From positions 1 through 64,000 of the forward strand of contig NZ_FRCS01000009.1 of the NCBI RefSeq assembly GCF_900143005.1: a DNA stretch of 64,000 bases. Reading direction: 5' to 3'. Positions 7,914 to 14,986 of the stretch are shown here, in pieces (positions within the stretch are counted from its first letter, which is position 1; each line of letters opens with the position of its first letter). The DNA comes from Cryptosporangium aurantiacum. GTDB taxonomy: Bacteria > Actinomycetota > Actinomycetes > Mycobacteriales > Cryptosporangiaceae. The translations under genes and the position numbers were made by a program. The notes under the pieces are model-generated. The model saw only the letters and a program-made list of their open reading frames with translations, was not told the origin of the DNA and ran no database searches.

Positions 7914-8399
7914 GTGACGCGGCGCGGCGAGGACCACGGTGGCGCCGTGCCGCGCGGGCGCCTGGACAAGCGTCCGGCGATCCTCGACGCGGCGTTCGAC
8001 GTGTTCTCCCAGGAGGGGTACGCGGCGGCCGGCGTCGAGGTGATCGCGGCGAAGGCCGGTGTCGCCAAGCACACCGTGTACAACCACTTCGGCGACAAGC
8101 TGGGGCTGCTGCGCGCGGTGATCGCGGTCGAGGCCGAGCGAACCGCCGCCCGGAACCTGGCCGCGCTGGACCCCCTGCGGAAGCCGGACGAGGACGTGCG
8201 GACCGTGCTCGAGCAGGCCGGGTTCCGCCTGCTGGAGTGCTTCAACGACGACCGATCGGCGGCCCTGCGTCGGCTGGCGTACGCCGAGGTCAGCCAGGCG
8301 CCCGAGCTGCTGGACCTGATCCAGGGCCGGTCGGTCGAGGCGGTGACGGAGCTTCTAATTGCACCGGCAGTGCAATCCGATGCACCGGGAGAGCCATGA
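7914..8399 (+). CDS. TetR/AcrR-family regulator, short (161 aa)
   Basis: The N-terminal helix-turn-helix is typical: AILDAAFDVFSQEGYAAAGV followed by KAGVAKHTVYNHFGDKLGLL. The ligand-binding part is short: the protein ends after about 161 residues where TetR proteins usually reach 190-210, so the last helices may be missing. The GTG at 7914 is the first in-frame start that gives a normal N-terminus. It is divergent from the membrane-protein gene at 7278-7853, which it may control. The stop overlaps the ATG of a 44-residue ORF by 4 bases. Confidence 0.8.
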   Translation: MTRRGEDHGGAVPRGRLDKRPAILDAAFDVFSQEGYAAAGVEVIAAKAGVAKHTVYNHFGDKLGLLRAVIAVEAERTAARNLAALDPLRKPDEDVRTVLEQAGFRLLECFNDDRSAALRRLAYAEVSQAPELLDLIQGRSVEAVTELLIAPAVQSDAPGEP

Positions 8400-8530
8400 C
8401 GACGATCGAACACCGGGTCGCCAGGCTGGAGGACGGCCGGTGGCTGATCGCCCGGCCGCTCATCACGCCCGCCGCCGGGCTGGTGGCTCTCGGTGGGTTA
8501 CCAGGCCGGGGGCGGCCCACGAGCCGCTGA
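8396..8530 (+). CDS. Possible 44-aa ORF coupled to the TetR gene
   Basis: An ATG overlapping the TetR stop (ATGA) opens a short frame, beginning MTTIEHRVARLEDGRWLIA, with no domain that I recognise. Its 3' end lies inside the terminator hairpin. It may be the displaced end of a once longer gene or not a gene at all. Confidence 0.25.
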   Translation: MTTIEHRVARLEDGRWLIARPLITPAAGLVALGGLPGRGRPTSR

Positions 8531-8544
8531 CTCGTGGGCTGCCC
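8510..8544. terminator. 14-bp terminator hairpin between TetR and metI
   Basis: GGGCGGCCCACGAG (8510-8523) pairs with CTCGTGGGCTGCCC (8531-8544), with one G-U pair and a 7-base loop. It sits between two convergent transcription units and can serve both. Confidence 0.75.
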
Positions 8545-8556
8545 GGTCCGGCCGCG

Positions 8557-9216
8557 TCAGCGCCGCAGGGCGCGGCGGGCGAGCCAGTTCCCGAGGAACT
8601 GACCGGCCTGCACGATGACGACGATCGTCGCGACCGTGATGTAGACGACCGGCCAGTTGTAACGCTGCGAGCCGTACGTGATCGCGAAGTCGCCGAGGCC
8701 ACCGCCGCCGAACAGCCCGGCCTGCGCGGACATGTCGACGATCGCCACGAAGATGAACGTGTAACCGAGGATCAACGGGCCCAGCGCCTCGGGGATCAGC
8801 ACGGTGACCAGGATCCCGATCGGGCGGGCACCGGCGGCGCGGGCCGCCTCGACCACACCCGGGTCGACCGTGAGCAGGTTCTGCTCGACGATCCGGCTGA
8901 TCGCGAACGCCGCCGACAGCGACAGCGCGAACGTCACCGCGTTCGTGCCGATCGTGGTCCCGATCGTGTGCAGCATCAGCGGCTGGATCGCGGTGATGAA
9001 GATGACGAACGGCACCGGCCGGACGACGTTCACCGCGATGTTGATCCCCACGAACACCGCCCGGTTGGACAGCAGGTTGCCCGGCCGTGTCGCGTACAGC
9101 ACCAGGCCCAGGACCAGCCCGAGCAGACCGCCGACGACCAGCGAGATCGAGACGATGTAGAACGTCTGCTGGATGGCCTCCCGGTACACCGGGAGATTGC
9201 TGACGAACTCGTCCAT
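8557..9216 (-). CDS. metI: Methionine ABC transporter permease (219 aa)
   Basis: Membrane component of the D/L-methionine importer. It has about five hydrophobic helices and the MetI-type cytoplasmic loop, VEAARAAGARPIGILVTVLI, which contacts the ATPase. The TIGTTIGTNAVTFALSLSAAF segment and the FGGGGLGDFAITYG motif near the C-terminus are typical of MetI. The length matches the family. The start follows the metN stop by one base, so it is the last gene of metQ-metN-metI. A shared terminator lies downstream. Confidence 0.93.
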   Translation of the reverse strand: MDEFVSNLPVYREAIQQTFYIVSISLVVGGLLGLVLGLVLYATRPGNLLSNRAVFVGINIAVNVVRPVPFVIFITAIQPLMLHTIGTTIGTNAVTFALSLSAAFAISRIVEQNLLTVDPGVVEAARAAGARPIGILVTVLIPEALGPLILGYTFIFVAIVDMSAQAGLFGGGGLGDFAITYGSQRYNWPVVYITVATIVVIVQAGQFLGNWLARRALRR

Positions 9217-9217
9217 G

Positions 9218-10261
9218 TCAGGCCTCTTCCTCGACCAGATCGACGCCGTCCGCGCGCAACGCCGCGAGGGCGGCGTCCACCGCGTCCTCGTCCCCGGTGA
9301 GCTCGAACGTCAGGCTGCCCACCGGACGCTCCTGGAGTTCGCTGATGCCGCCGAACACGATGTCCGCGGCCACCTGGTGGTCGAGGAACGTGCGGGCCAG
9401 CCGGGTCTGGAAGCCCTCCTGATCACGCACCCGGACCGTGATCAACCGTCCGGGGTGCCGGGCACGGAGGCGGGCCAGCGTCTCCGGCGACGGCCGGTCG
9501 CGCAGCGCGGTGCGCACGAACTGGGCGGCGGCCTCGGTCTTCGCTTGCGCGAAAACGTCGTAGGCGCTGCCGGTCTCGACGACCCGTCCGGAGTCGAGCA
9601 CCGCGACCCGGTCGGCGACCGACCGGATGACGTCCAGCTCGTGGGTGATGATCACGATCGTGACGCCGAGATCGCGGTTGACCCGGCGCAACAGCGCCAG
9701 CACCTCACCGGTGGTCTCCGGGTCGAGCGCGCTGGTCGCCTCGTCCGCGAGCAGCAGCGACGGCTCGGTGGCCAGCGCGCGGGCGATGCCGACCCGCTGC
9801 TTCTGCCCGCCGGAGAGCTGTTCGGGGTGGTCGTGGGCGCGGTCGAGCAGCCCGACGAAGTCCAGCAGCCGCGCCACCCGCTTGTCGCGCTCGGGTTGTT
9901 TCACGCCCGCGACCTTCAGCGGGTACGCGACGTTGCCGGCCACCGTCCGCGACCGGAACAGGTTGAACTGCTGGAAGATCATCCCGATGTCGCGGCGCAC
10001 CTCGCGGCGGCCCCGCTCGGACAGCGCGGTCAGCTCGCGCTCGCCGACGTGGACCTTCCCGGTCGTCGGCGTCTCCAGGCCGTTGATCAACCGCACCAGC
10101 GTGCTCTTGCCCGCCCCCGAATGGCCGATGACGCCGAACACCTCACCGCGGCGTATCTCCAGGTTGACGTCCTCGAGCGCCACCTGGGGCGCGGCCTTGC
10201 GGCCACGTCCGTTGAACGACTTGCCGACGTGCTCGAAGCGCACGTGTACCTCGGCGGGCAT
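9218..10261 (-). CDS. metN: Methionine ABC transporter ATP-binding protein (347 aa)
   Basis: ATPase of the methionine importer. Walker A is GHSGAGKST, the signature is LSGGQKQRVGIARAL, Walker B is LLLADEATSALD, and the switch His is in IIITHELD. After about residue 250 comes the C-terminal NIL/ACT-like domain found in MetN (ITVRVRDQEGFQTRLARTFL and the following beta-alpha repeats). In E. coli this domain binds methionine and slows transport when cells are replete, so similar feedback is likely here. A strong hairpin separates it from metQ upstream. metI follows directly. Confidence 0.93.
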   Translation of the reverse strand: MPAEVHVRFEHVGKSFNGRGRKAAPQVALEDVNLEIRRGEVFGVIGHSGAGKSTLVRLINGLETPTTGKVHVGERELTALSERGRREVRRDIGMIFQQFNLFRSRTVAGNVAYPLKVAGVKQPERDKRVARLLDFVGLLDRAHDHPEQLSGGQKQRVGIARALATEPSLLLADEATSALDPETTGEVLALLRRVNRDLGVTIVIITHELDVIRSVADRVAVLDSGRVVETGSAYDVFAQAKTEAAAQFVRTALRDRPSPETLARLRARHPGRLITVRVRDQEGFQTRLARTFLDHQVAADIVFGGISELQERPVGSLTFELTGDEDAVDAALAALRADGVDLVEEEA

Positions 10262-10276
10262 CGGTGTTTCCTCACT

Positions 10277-10309
10277 CCGAACGGCCCGGCGGATCGCCGG
10301 GCCGTTCGG
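10277..10309 (-). terminator. 15-bp hairpin between metQ and metN
   Basis: CCGAACGGCCCGGCG (10277-10291) and CGCCGGGCCGTTCGG (10295-10309) form a perfect 15-bp stem with a 3-base loop in the metQ-metN gap. It probably acts as a partial terminator or an RNA 3'-end stabiliser, giving more binding protein than transporter. Confidence 0.7.
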
Positions 10310-10323
10310 TCTGGACGGGTGGA

Positions 10324-11307
10324 TTACTTCTTCGCGTCGCGGGCCTGCTGCTCCACGGTCGCGAGGTCCTTCTGGAGCTGCTCCGGCGAGGTTGTGCGGA
10401 ACACCGCGGTGCCGCTGTTCGCCTCCTGGACGCCCTTCTCGACCTCCGGGTCGTGGTAGAGCGCGGCGAGCTTCAGGTACGTCTCGTTCTTCGCGTCGGC
10501 CTTACGAGCGGTGAAGATGTTGACGTACGGCGCGGCGCTGGGGCTGCCCGGGTCGTCCTTGAAGATCGCCTGGGTCGGCTTGAGCCCGGCCGGCGTCGCG
10601 TAGTTGTTGTTCACGATCGCGGCGACCACCGAGCCGCTCTGCAGCGCACCGGCGGTCTGCGAGGCGTCGAGCGTGGTGACGTCGACCTTCTTGGTCTCGA
10701 TGTCCTCGACGGTGGAGAACGCGCCGCCGCCGTTCTTCAGCGTCAGCAGCCCGGCGGCCTGGAGCACGAGCAGGCCACGCGCCTCGTTGATCGCGTCGTT
10801 CGGGATCGCGACCTTCGCGTTCGCCGGCAGCGACGCCGGGTCCTTGAACTTCAGCGAGTAGAGCGGCAGCGGGTAGACCGCGGTCGCGCCGATCGGCTGG
10901 AGGTCGTCACCCGCGGTGACGTTGTAGTTCGCCAGGTACTGGATGTGCTGGAACTGGTTGAGGTCCAGCTGCTTCTCCTTGAGCGCCGGGTTCGGCTGGC
11001 TGTAGTCGTTGAAGTTGACGAACTTCAGCGTGACGTCGAGCTCTTCGTCGGCGAGCTTCGAGAACGTCTTCCAGTACGGCTGCGACGCGTCGACGACACC
11101 GATGCTGATCGTCTGCTTGTCGCCGGAGCCGCTGTCGTCGTCCCCGCCGCGCGCCACCGCGAAGCCGATCAGCAGCGCGGCGACGACGACCACCGCGGCG
11201 GCGGCGATCCACACCGTGCGGCGCCGGCCGGCACCGCCGCGGGACGGCAGTCGCGGCTCGTCGGGCAGCTCTTCGGATTTGGAGTCGGGTGACTCGTTCT
11301 CGGACAT
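10324..11307 (-). CDS. metQ: MetQ-like methionine-binding protein with N-terminal membrane anchor (327 aa)
   Basis: Extracytoplasmic binding protein of the methionine importer (NlpA/MetQ family). The binding domain starts near residue 65 (ISIGVVDASQPYW). Family features include DLNQFQHIQYLANYN, PLPLYSLKF, AIPNDAINEARGLLVLQ and AAIVNNNYA. The N-terminus is unusual: an acidic, Ser/Pro-rich cytoplasmic tail of about 30 residues, then RRRTVWIAAAAVVVVAALLIGF, and no lipobox Cys. The protein therefore looks anchored by an uncleaved helix instead of being a lipoprotein, which is how MetQ is normally attached. It is the first gene of the operon. Confidence 0.88.
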   Translation of the reverse strand: MSENESPDSKSEELPDEPRLPSRGGAGRRRTVWIAAAAVVVVAALLIGFAVARGGDDDSGSGDKQTISIGVVDASQPYWKTFSKLADEELDVTLKFVNFNDYSQPNPALKEKQLDLNQFQHIQYLANYNVTAGDDLQPIGATAVYPLPLYSLKFKDPASLPANAKVAIPNDAINEARGLLVLQAAGLLTLKNGGGAFSTVEDIETKKVDVTTLDASQTAGALQSGSVVAAIVNNNYATPAGLKPTQAIFKDDPGSPSAAPYVNIFTARKADAKNETYLKLAALYHDPEVEKGVQEANSGTAVFRTTSPEQLQKDLATVEQQARDAKK

Positions 11308-11335
11308 GATGTCTCCAGGGATGGGGGTAGCCCGC

Positions 11336-11361
11336 GGGGCGGGCAGGGGAAAGCCCGCCCC
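11336..11361 (-). promoter_or_regulatory. Hairpin in the metQ leader
   Basis: GGGGCGGGC (11336-11344) and GCCCGCCCC (11353-11361) form a perfect 9-bp stem with an 8-base loop about 30 bases upstream of the metQ ATG. It may be part of an attenuation or mRNA-stability element. I do not see the conserved core of a SAM-I or SAM-IV riboswitch around it. Confidence 0.4.
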
Positions 11362-11417
11362 ACGGTGGAAGGGCTAGGCGAAAGGGCGGTGTGTCAGCGA
11401 CACCGGGAGCCGGCGCC

Positions 11418-11470
11418 CCGGACGTGCCGGCTCATCCGGACGTGCCGGCCATCCGAAGTGGCCGGGCCGT
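11418..11470. repeat. Imperfect 17-18 bp tandem repeat upstream of metQ
   Basis: Three units start CCGGACGTGCCGG (11418), CCGGACGTGCCGG (11436) and CCGAAGTGGCCGG (11453); a fourth, weaker unit starts at 11471. It is about 110-160 bases upstream of metQ. It could be a multi-site operator or a slippage repeat. Confidence 0.5.
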
Positions 11471-11718
11471 CCGGTGCCGGGGCGTTCCGAGGGCCGAGCC
11501 CACGCCGCGCACGCCGGAGGTCCGTTGCGGACATCCCGGCGCAGATGTTCTGTGCGCGATCGCAGGCCTCCCTCTACGCGTGCTCCGTCGGAACGGCGTC
11601 CGACCCAGTGCGCGAAAGCCTAGCAGCCCGGTAGGCAAACTGAGGAAGCGGTTATCGAAGCGTGTCCGGACGCTCGCAGTTCGGCTCTCGGACACCTCCG
11701 CGCCGTACCGTCGGGCGG
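11471..11718. other. Non-coding region between metQ and the MBL gene
   Basis: Together with 11308-11470 this forms a 411-base divergent intergenic region. No convincing gene was found: open frames here are G/C-rich shadows without domain similarity. Small dyads such as GTCCG/CGGAC are present, but apart from the listed hairpin and repeats no recognisable regulatory RNA is seen. Confidence 0.5.
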
Positions 11719-12534
11719 GTGCGACTGACGATCCTGGGCTGCCGGGCAGGGGTGCCCGCCGACGGTGAGCCGAGTTCGGGCTACCTGGTCGAGACCGCGG
11801 CGACCCGGCTGCTGCTGGACTGCGGACCGGGCATCGCCACCGCGCTCAGCGGCATCCTGCCCGCCGTCGACCTGGATGCGGTGATCCTCAGCCACCTGCA
11901 CAGCGACCACTGCTACGACTTGCTGCCGATCGGGAAGTCGCTGCTCAACCGGCTGGCGCACTTCCCTGGCCTCGGCTTCGAGACGGCCGGGGAGTTCCGG
12001 CCGGTGCCGCTCTACGTCCCGGCCGGGAGCGGTGACCTGCTGCGCCGGTGGGCCGGGCTGTTCCCGGTCGCCTCGACGCCGATCCTGGACCGCGCGTTCG
12101 AGGTGGCCTTCGACGTCCGGGAGTACTCGCCGGGTGACGTCGTCACGGTGGGGGACTGCACGATCACGCTGGTCGAGCTGCGGCACGCGGCCCCGAACTG
12201 CGGCATCCGCGTGCTCGGCCCGGACAGCGCCCTGGCCTACACCGGTGACACCGGGATGACCCCGGCGCTGATCGACCTGGCGCGCGGCGTCGACCTGCTG
12301 GTGGCGGAGGCGACGCTGGCGGAACCCGATCCCGGACCGCACGGCCATCTCTGCGGCCGCGAGGCCGGCCGCGTGGCGGCCGAAGCGGCCGTCGGTGCGC
12401 TGCTGCTGACCCATCTGCCCACGCGCGACAAGGCCTGGTTGGACGCCAATCGCGCGGCCGCCGCCGGTGAGTTCGACGGTCCGATCCGGATCGCACGCCC
12501 CGCCGAGCGCATCGAGATCCGCGCAGGCCGCTAG
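11719..12534 (+). CDS. MBL-fold metallo-hydrolase, RNase Z-like (271 aa)
   Basis: A cytoplasmic zinc hydrolase of the metallo-beta-lactamase superfamily. The metal motif HLHSDHCYD (HxHxDH) is near residue 60. Further ligands are His in ELRHAAPN, Asp in AYTGDTGM and His in LLTHLPTRD. The overall order and the opening LTILGCRAG resemble ribonuclease Z-like and arylsulfatase-like proteins, but the exact substrate cannot be told. The GTG at 11719 begins directly before the first beta-strand, a good fit. It is a single gene, divergent from metQ and convergent with the MarR gene. Confidence 0.85.
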   Translation: MRLTILGCRAGVPADGEPSSGYLVETAATRLLLDCGPGIATALSGILPAVDLDAVILSHLHSDHCYDLLPIGKSLLNRLAHFPGLGFETAGEFRPVPLYVPAGSGDLLRRWAGLFPVASTPILDRAFEVAFDVREYSPGDVVTVGDCTITLVELRHAAPNCGIRVLGPDSALAYTGDTGMTPALIDLARGVDLLVAEATLAEPDPGPHGHLCGREAGRVAAEAAVGALLLTHLPTRDKAWLDANRAAAAGEFDGPIRIARPAERIEIRAGR

Positions 12535-12581
12535 CCGGGTTCGCCGGGCCGTCAGGGTCGCCGGGCTCTCGGGCCGGCGGG

Positions 12582-13037
12582 TCAGCAGGGGCGGGCGGGG
12601 CCCCAGGCGCCGGGGTGGGCCGCGGCGTCGGCGATCGTGACCGCGGCCTCGCGGAAGCCGGCGCGCGCTGCCGGTGACAGCGGCTCCAGCAGACCGGCGA
12701 TTTCGCCGGTGACCTCGCTGTGGAACGCGCGTGCCGAGCGTCGTCCGTCCTCGGTGAGCACTACCTGCACCGCGCGGCGATCACCGGGAACCACCGAGCG
12801 TTCGACCAGGCCGCGCTGTTCCGCCCGGTCGACCAGCCCGGTCAGGTTCGCCTTACCGACCCCGAAGAGGCGGGCGAGCTCGGCCATGCCGCGCGGCTGC
12901 TGGGCCAGGACGCAGAGCAGCCGCCCCTGCACCGCCGTCAGGTCGTGACGCTCCGCGACCCGCGCGAACGTGCCCTGCACCAGCCCGGAGAGCTGGATCA
13001 ACGCGAGCGCGTCGGTGTTCTCGGCCACGGCGCTCAT
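12582..13037 (-). CDS. MarR-family regulator (151 aa)
   Basis: A winged-helix repressor. The DNA-binding core runs from about residue 35 to 100: LTAVQGRLLCVLAQQPRGMAEL, then LFGVGKANLTGLVDRAEQRGL, then the wing with RSVVPGDRRAVQVVLTEDGR. The length is normal. The ATG at 13037 is drawn; longer forms upstream have no MarR character. It is divergent from the PPOX oxidoreductase with only 42 bases between start codons, so it most likely controls that gene. A GTTCAT/ATGAAC pair (13055-13060 and 13080-13085) in the gap could be part of its site. Confidence 0.87.
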   Translation of the reverse strand: MSAVAENTDALALIQLSGLVQGTFARVAERHDLTAVQGRLLCVLAQQPRGMAELARLFGVGKANLTGLVDRAEQRGLVERSVVPGDRRAVQVVLTEDGRRSARAFHSEVTGEIAGLLEPLSPAARAGFREAAVTIADAAAHPGAWGPARPC

Positions 13038-13079
13038 CGTACAGGTGCCAGACAGTTCATCCCATGTACTATCCAGGGC

Positions 13080-13478
13080 ATGAACTTCACGGACGAAGAG
13101 GTCACGTACATCCGCTCGCAGCGGCTCGCCCGCATCGCCACGGTCTCCTCCGGTGGGCAGCCCGACGTCGTGCCGGTCGGCTACGAGTTCGACGGCGAGC
13201 GTTTTGTCATCGGCGGCTACGACCCGACGAACACCCGCCGCGCGCGCAACGTGCGCGACGGCAACGAGCTGGTCGCGCTGGTCATCGACGACCTCGCGTC
13301 CACGAACCCGTGGACACCGCGGTACCTCCGGGTCTACGGCACCGCCGAGCTCGTCGACCGCGGTGGGCACGACGTTCTCGTGGTCACCCCGGAGACGTCG
13401 TGGAGCCTGAACCTGGCCGGTGAGTGGTCGGCGGGCAGCGGTGGCCGCATCGCACCACGCAAGGCCCAGCACCGGTAG
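13080..13478 (+). CDS. PPOX-class (F420-type) oxidoreductase (132 aa)
   Basis: A small split-barrel flavin/F420-binding protein. It opens with FTDEEVTYIRSQRLARIATV and has the typical QPDVVPVGYEFDGERF strand pair and the RRARNVRDGNELVALVIDD segment that shapes the cofactor site. This form, called PPOX class F420-dependent oxidoreductase, is widespread in actinobacteria. Its substrates are mostly unknown. The ATG at 13080 overlaps the divergent promoter region shared with the MarR gene, and there is no other partner. It converges with the MerR gene, only 3 bases away. That the cofactor is F420 instead of FMN is inferred from the family. Confidence 0.85.
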   Translation: MNFTDEEVTYIRSQRLARIATVSSGGQPDVVPVGYEFDGERFVIGGYDPTNTRRARNVRDGNELVALVIDDLASTNPWTPRYLRVYGTAELVDRGGHDVLVVTPETSWSLNLAGEWSAGSGGRIAPRKAQHR

Positions 13479-13481
13479 GTT

Positions 13482-13877
13482 TCAGGGGGCGTCGGCCTCC
13501 AGGCGGGACTTGAACTCGGGACAGGCGACCAGCGGGGTGTGGGTGCAGGTCGCGGCGTGGCGGAGGCTGTCGCGCATCCGTGTGAGGCGAGCGATGTCCT
13601 CCTCCAGCGCGTGCGCCTTCGCCGCCATCTGCTTCCGCAGCTCGTCGTCGCCGGGCGTCGCGACGAGGAACCGGGCGATCTGGGCCAGCGTGAACCCCGC
13701 CGCGCGTGCGCACCCGATGAGCGTGATCCGGTCCAGGACCGCGGGGTCGTAGGTGCGGCGCAGCCCGTTGCGGCCGCTCGATTCGATCAGCCCGCGCCGC
13801 TCGTAGAAGCGCAGCGCCGACGCGGTCAGACCGGTCCGCGACGCGACGTCGGCGATGTCCAGTTCGTCGGTGCGCAC
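13482..13877 (-). CDS. MerR-family regulator with C-terminal Cys pair (131 aa)
   Basis: The MerR helix-turn-helix and wing are clear: DIADVASRTGLTASALRFYE, RRGLIESSGRNGLRRTY, followed by a long dimerisation helix (DELRKQMAAKAHALEEDIAR). The C-terminal end has CTHTPLVACPEFK with two Cys spaced as in stress- or metal-sensing MerR proteins; what is sensed is unknown. The GTG at 13877 has AAGGGGG 7-13 bases upstream. The ATG at 13910 is rejected because it lies inside the palindromic operator. It is divergent from a hormone-sensitive-lipase-type esterase and probably controls it. Confidence 0.88.
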   Translation of the reverse strand: MRTDELDIADVASRTGLTASALRFYERRGLIESSGRNGLRRTYDPAVLDRITLIGCARAAGFTLAQIARFLVATPGDDELRKQMAAKAHALEEDIARLTRMRDSLRHAATCTHTPLVACPEFKSRLEADAP

Positions 13878-13898
13878 GCTCCGACCCCCTTTCGGCTT

Positions 13899-13920
13899 GA
13901 CTTGAACCATAGTTCAAGTC
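13899..13920. promoter_or_regulatory. Perfect palindrome in the MerR/esterase divergent promoter
   Basis: GACTTGAAC (13899-13907) and GTTCAAGTC (13912-13920) form a perfect 9-bp inverted repeat around a 4-base spacer. Its size and place fit a MerR-type operator. It also contains TTGAAC, a plausible -35 element. Confidence 0.75.
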
Positions 13921-13968
13921 AGAGGCTCGAGCGCGTCGCATCCGCTTCGCCTTCGGGAGAGCCTCGCC

Positions 13969-14907
13969 ATGCCGCTGCACCCTCAAGTCCGGGAACACCT
14001 GGATCGCCTGGCCGCCGTCAACTTCGCCGGACTCCACACCGTCACGCCCGAGCTGGCACGTGCCGGGGCGCGCCGGCTGACCGCGGCGTCCGCCGGTGAG
14101 CGCCAGGACGTCGCCGCGGTGACCGACCGCACGGTGGGGGACGGCGTTCCGGTGCGGATCTACCGCCCGCTGGGCGTGCCTGCGGACGACCGCGCGCTGC
14201 CCGTCGTCGTGTTCTTCCACGGCGGCGGGTACGTGCTCGGCGACCTCGACTCCCACGACGGTCTGGCGCGTGCACTGGCCAACGGCTCGGGGAGCGTCGT
14301 CGTGTCGGTCGACTACCCGCTCGCGCCCGAGCACAAGTTCCCGGTGCAGGTCGACACCGGGTTCGCCGCGACGACGTGGGTCGCCGAGCACGCCGCGGAA
14401 CTCGGGGTGGATCCGGCGCGGCTCGCGGTGGCGGGCGACAGCGCGGGCGGCAACCTCGCCGCGGTCGTCACGCTGAAGGCCCGCGCCGCCGGGGCCCCGC
14501 GGATCCGGTTCCAGCTGCTGATCTACCCCGACCTGGACTTCCGGCGGACGAACTACTCGATCACCACGTTCGCCGGGCAGTACGGCAACGTGGCCCGGGA
14601 GGCGCAGGAGTGGTTCATGGAGCACTACCTCGCCGACGCACGGGACCGGCTCGACCCGCTGGTGTCACCGCTGCTGGAGCCGGATCTCTCCGGGCTGCCG
14701 CCCGCGTTCGTCCTCACTGCCGAGTACGACGCGCTGCGGGACGAGGGTGAGCAGTACGGCGAGCGCCTCGCGGCGGCCGGCGTACCGGTGACCGTGAAAC
14801 GGTACGACGGGATGATCCACGAGTTCCTCCGCCACCCGTTCGACGACGCCGCGGTGGCCCTCGTGGACGCGACCGCCGCTCTCCGCGCGGGCCTGAAACC
14901 TCTCTGA
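13969..14907 (+). CDS. Hormone-sensitive-lipase family esterase (312 aa)
   Basis: An alpha/beta hydrolase of bacterial lipase family IV. The oxyanion motif is FFHGGGYVLG (about residues 82-91) and the nucleophile Ser lies in AGDSAGGN. The acid is Asp in TAEYDALRDEG and the base is His in GMIHEF. The length is normal and no signal peptide is seen, so it is cytoplasmic. Such enzymes hydrolyse short-chain esters, but no natural substrate can be named. It is divergent from the MerR gene across a palindromic operator, so expression is probably induced by what the MerR protein senses. An 18-bp hairpin follows the stop. Confidence 0.9.
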   Translation: MPLHPQVREHLDRLAAVNFAGLHTVTPELARAGARRLTAASAGERQDVAAVTDRTVGDGVPVRIYRPLGVPADDRALPVVVFFHGGGYVLGDLDSHDGLARALANGSGSVVVSVDYPLAPEHKFPVQVDTGFAATTWVAEHAAELGVDPARLAVAGDSAGGNLAAVVTLKARAAGAPRIRFQLLIYPDLDFRRTNYSITTFAGQYGNVAREAQEWFMEHYLADARDRLDPLVSPLLEPDLSGLPPAFVLTAEYDALRDEGEQYGERLAAAGVPVTVKRYDGMIHEFLRHPFDDAAVALVDATAALRAGLKPL

Positions 14908-14921
14908 CCGCGGCTCGCCAA

Positions 14922-14969
14922 ATGAAACGCGGATCAGTCCTGCTATAGCACGACTGATCCGCGTTTCAT
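14922..14969. terminator. 18-bp perfect hairpin between esterase and thioesterase genes
   Basis: ATGAAACGCGGATCAGTC (14922-14939) pairs over all 18 bases with its complement at 14952-14969. The loop has 12 bases. It lies between convergent genes and is a strong bidirectional terminator. The stem is unusually long and less G/C-rich than its surroundings. Confidence 0.8.
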
Positions 14970-14986
14970 CCCGTCGTCGATCTTGG

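Noticed and set aside
11308-11718. SAM-I or SAM-IV riboswitch for metQ
   Set aside because: I could not find the conserved core segments on the minus strand; only a simple hairpin and repeats are visible.
11391-11768. Open frames in the metQ-MBL intergenic region
   Set aside because: Low-complexity Arg/Ser/Pro-rich translations, no ribosome-binding site, and overlap with repeats and the start of the MBL gene.
13878-13910. Upstream ATG start for the MerR gene
   Set aside because: It lies inside the palindromic operator, and a well-spaced ribosome-binding site precedes the GTG at 13877.
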